Source: Spirochaetales bacterium
GTDB taxonomy: Bacteria; Spirochaetota; Spirochaetia; DSM-16054; Sediminispirochaetaceae
Length of the DNA: 6,698 nt
Direction: 5' to 3'
NCBI GenBank assembly: GCA_021767325.1
Contig: JAASTM010000126.1
Location: 1 to 6,698, forward strand
The translations under genes and the position numbers were made by a program. The notes beneath the pieces were generated by a model, which worked only from the letters and a program-made list of their open reading frames with translations, did no database searches and had not been told where the DNA came from. Below, one piece after another: positions 5,629-6,698 of the stretch (positions are counted from its first letter, which is position 1; each line of letters begins with the position of its first letter).

Positions 5629-6698
5629 ATGAAGAAAATTCTCGTTATTGATGAATCCCCAATGTTTAGGAACTACCTTACGGATAAACTGAGTTCCTAC
5701 GGGCTGGAAGTGGTTGAAGGGACTAATGGTCTCGACGGTTCGGTAAAGATGCGTAATGAAATGCCGGATCTCATTATCATGGACTACTATCTGTCACGGA
5801 AGAGCAGTGTAGAGCTGCTCGAAGAGAAGCGCAATAACCGTAATGTTGCTTCCATCCCGCTGATAATGGTGGCCTCTAAAATCGATAAGCAAAAAGTTGT
5901 CGAACTGGCCGGATATAAAGTAAACAAAATCATTTCTAAACCGCTCAAAATGGAACAGCTTCTCTCGACGATTTCGGAAATTCTCGATGTAAAACTGGAG
6001 ACCGACGATACTCCCTGCATTATAGAAGCACACTTCAATGAGGATATACTCTTTATCGAAATAGCCCAGGGGCTCAACAACGAGAAGATCGAGCAGCTGC
6101 AGTACAAGATCAATGAGCTGCTCGAGCTGTATCAGGTGAGAAATCCGAAGATCCTGATAATGATGACCAGTCTCGATTTCCCCAAATCACACCACAGTAA
6201 GCTCACGCGGCTGCTCGATATTATCAGCGAATACGCCCAGCCTAATCAGCGCTTTGTGAAGGTGCTGACCGGTAATAAAGATGTACAGGAAGTGCTGAAT
6301 AAGTCACAGCAGTACGCATCGATAGCGGTTTACAGCAGCCTTGATCAGGCGATGGATGAACTGCTGGGCTTAAAGGCTGATCAGATTGCTCATGACGAGG
6401 TGGTCAGTGAAAAGCTGCTCAAGTCGACGGCCCCCAAAAAAGAGAAGGATGAGGCAATCCAGCTGCGTTTCGATGGAGCCGGTGGAGCTGAGGCCGGCGA
6501 AGCGGTTGATGAGGGTGAGTCGAGACGCAAGAGTGCGGCTGTTTTTAATTCGGAAGCGGAAGTCGCCATTGTGGATGACGATGTAGTGATACAGGAACTG
6601 GTGAAAACCGTGTTTTCCGAGACCAAATGGAAGCTGGTTACCTATGACAATGGGAAGCAGTTCTTGATGGATAAAGAGAATCACGATTTTTCACTGGC
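5629..6698 (+). CDS. response regulator: receiver, STAS-like domain, linker, second receiver (3' end outside window)
   Basis: The frame runs open from ATG 5629 to the right edge, giving 356 complete codons and no stop. Residues 1-120 are a CheY-like receiver: acidic pocket D8/E9 (ILVIDES), phosphoacceptor D52 (IIMDYY), and K104 in the SKP motif. The switch Thr/Ser is Ala82 (IMVAS), with Ser83 next to it. Residues 129-247 alternate strands and helices in a STAS-like order: paired strands CIIEAHF and ILFIEIAQGL, helix 151-168, strand KILIMMTSLDF, helix 190-203, strand FVKVLTG, helix, strand SIAVYSS, helix DQAMDELLG. About 250-308 is a charged, Ala/Gly/Glu-rich linker, probably disordered. From 311 a second receiver begins with VAIVDDD (acidic residues 316-318), cut before its phosphoacceptor. 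No signal peptide or membrane helix is seen, so it is cytosolic. The output may lie beyond the window. The STAS assignment rests on the secondary-structure pattern only. Confidence 0.85.
   Translation, partial: MKKILVIDESPMFRNYLTDKLSSYGLEVVEGTNGLDGSVKMRNEMPDLIIMDYYLSRKSSVELLEEKRNNRNVASIPLIMVASKIDKQKVVELAGYKVNKIISKPLKMEQLLSTISEILDVKLETDDTPCIIEAHFNEDILFIEIAQGLNNEKIEQLQYKINELLELYQVRNPKILIMMTSLDFPKSHHSKLTRLLDIISEYAQPNQRFVKVLTGNKDVQEVLNKSQQYASIAVYSSLDQAMDELLGLKADQIAHDEVVSEKLLKSTAPKKEKDEAIQLRFDGAGGAEAGEAVDEGESRRKSAAVFNSEAEVAIVDDDVVIQELVKTVFSETKWKLVTYDNGKQFLMDKENHDFSL

Overview
The window looks like a chromosomal segment from a free-living spirochaete, of the Spirochaeta type in the broad sense. The main evidence is a phenylalanyl-tRNA synthetase of the archaeal/eukaryotic kind: a long alpha chain with N-terminal winged-helix segments, and a short beta chain of 570 residues with no N-terminal EMAP-type or C-terminal anticodon-binding domain. 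Among bacteria this enzyme type is known mainly from spirochaetes. A multi-domain receiver protein and a GH1 glycosidase fit that assignment but do not prove it. All supported genes lie on the + strand.

Layout: (1) 1-909, the 3' part of a GH1 beta-glucosidase whose start and acid/base glutamate lie off the left edge. (2) 910-1234, an AT-rich gap with one doubtful small hydrophobic ORF (935-1150), short palindromes and a possible promoter directly abutting the next gene. (3) 1235-1696, a YbaK/ProX-type aminoacyl-tRNA deacylase with no Shine-Dalgarno. (4) 1697-1795, a short gap carrying the pheS ribosome binding site. (5) 1802-5540, a tight operon of pheS, pheT and a PF04008 (DUF355) adenosine-specific kinase. 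The spacing is 2 nt between pheS and pheT and a 4-nt ATGA overlap between pheT and the kinase. (6) 5541-5628, a promoter-bearing gap. (7) 5629-6698, a gene cut by the right edge, encoding a receiver, a STAS-like central domain, a disordered linker and the start of a second receiver.

Genes 3 to 5 form a translation-quality group: a free-standing tRNA deacylase, a synthetase with its own B3/B4 editing domain, and a putative nucleotide enzyme translated in coupling with it. The last gene is a separate signalling unit. I saw no RNA gene, CRISPR array, insertion sequence or prophage. The points most worth checking are the Gln that replaces a conserved substrate-contacting His in PheS, the coupling of the DUF355 gene to pheT, and the REC/STAS-like/REC architecture with an atypical first receiver.
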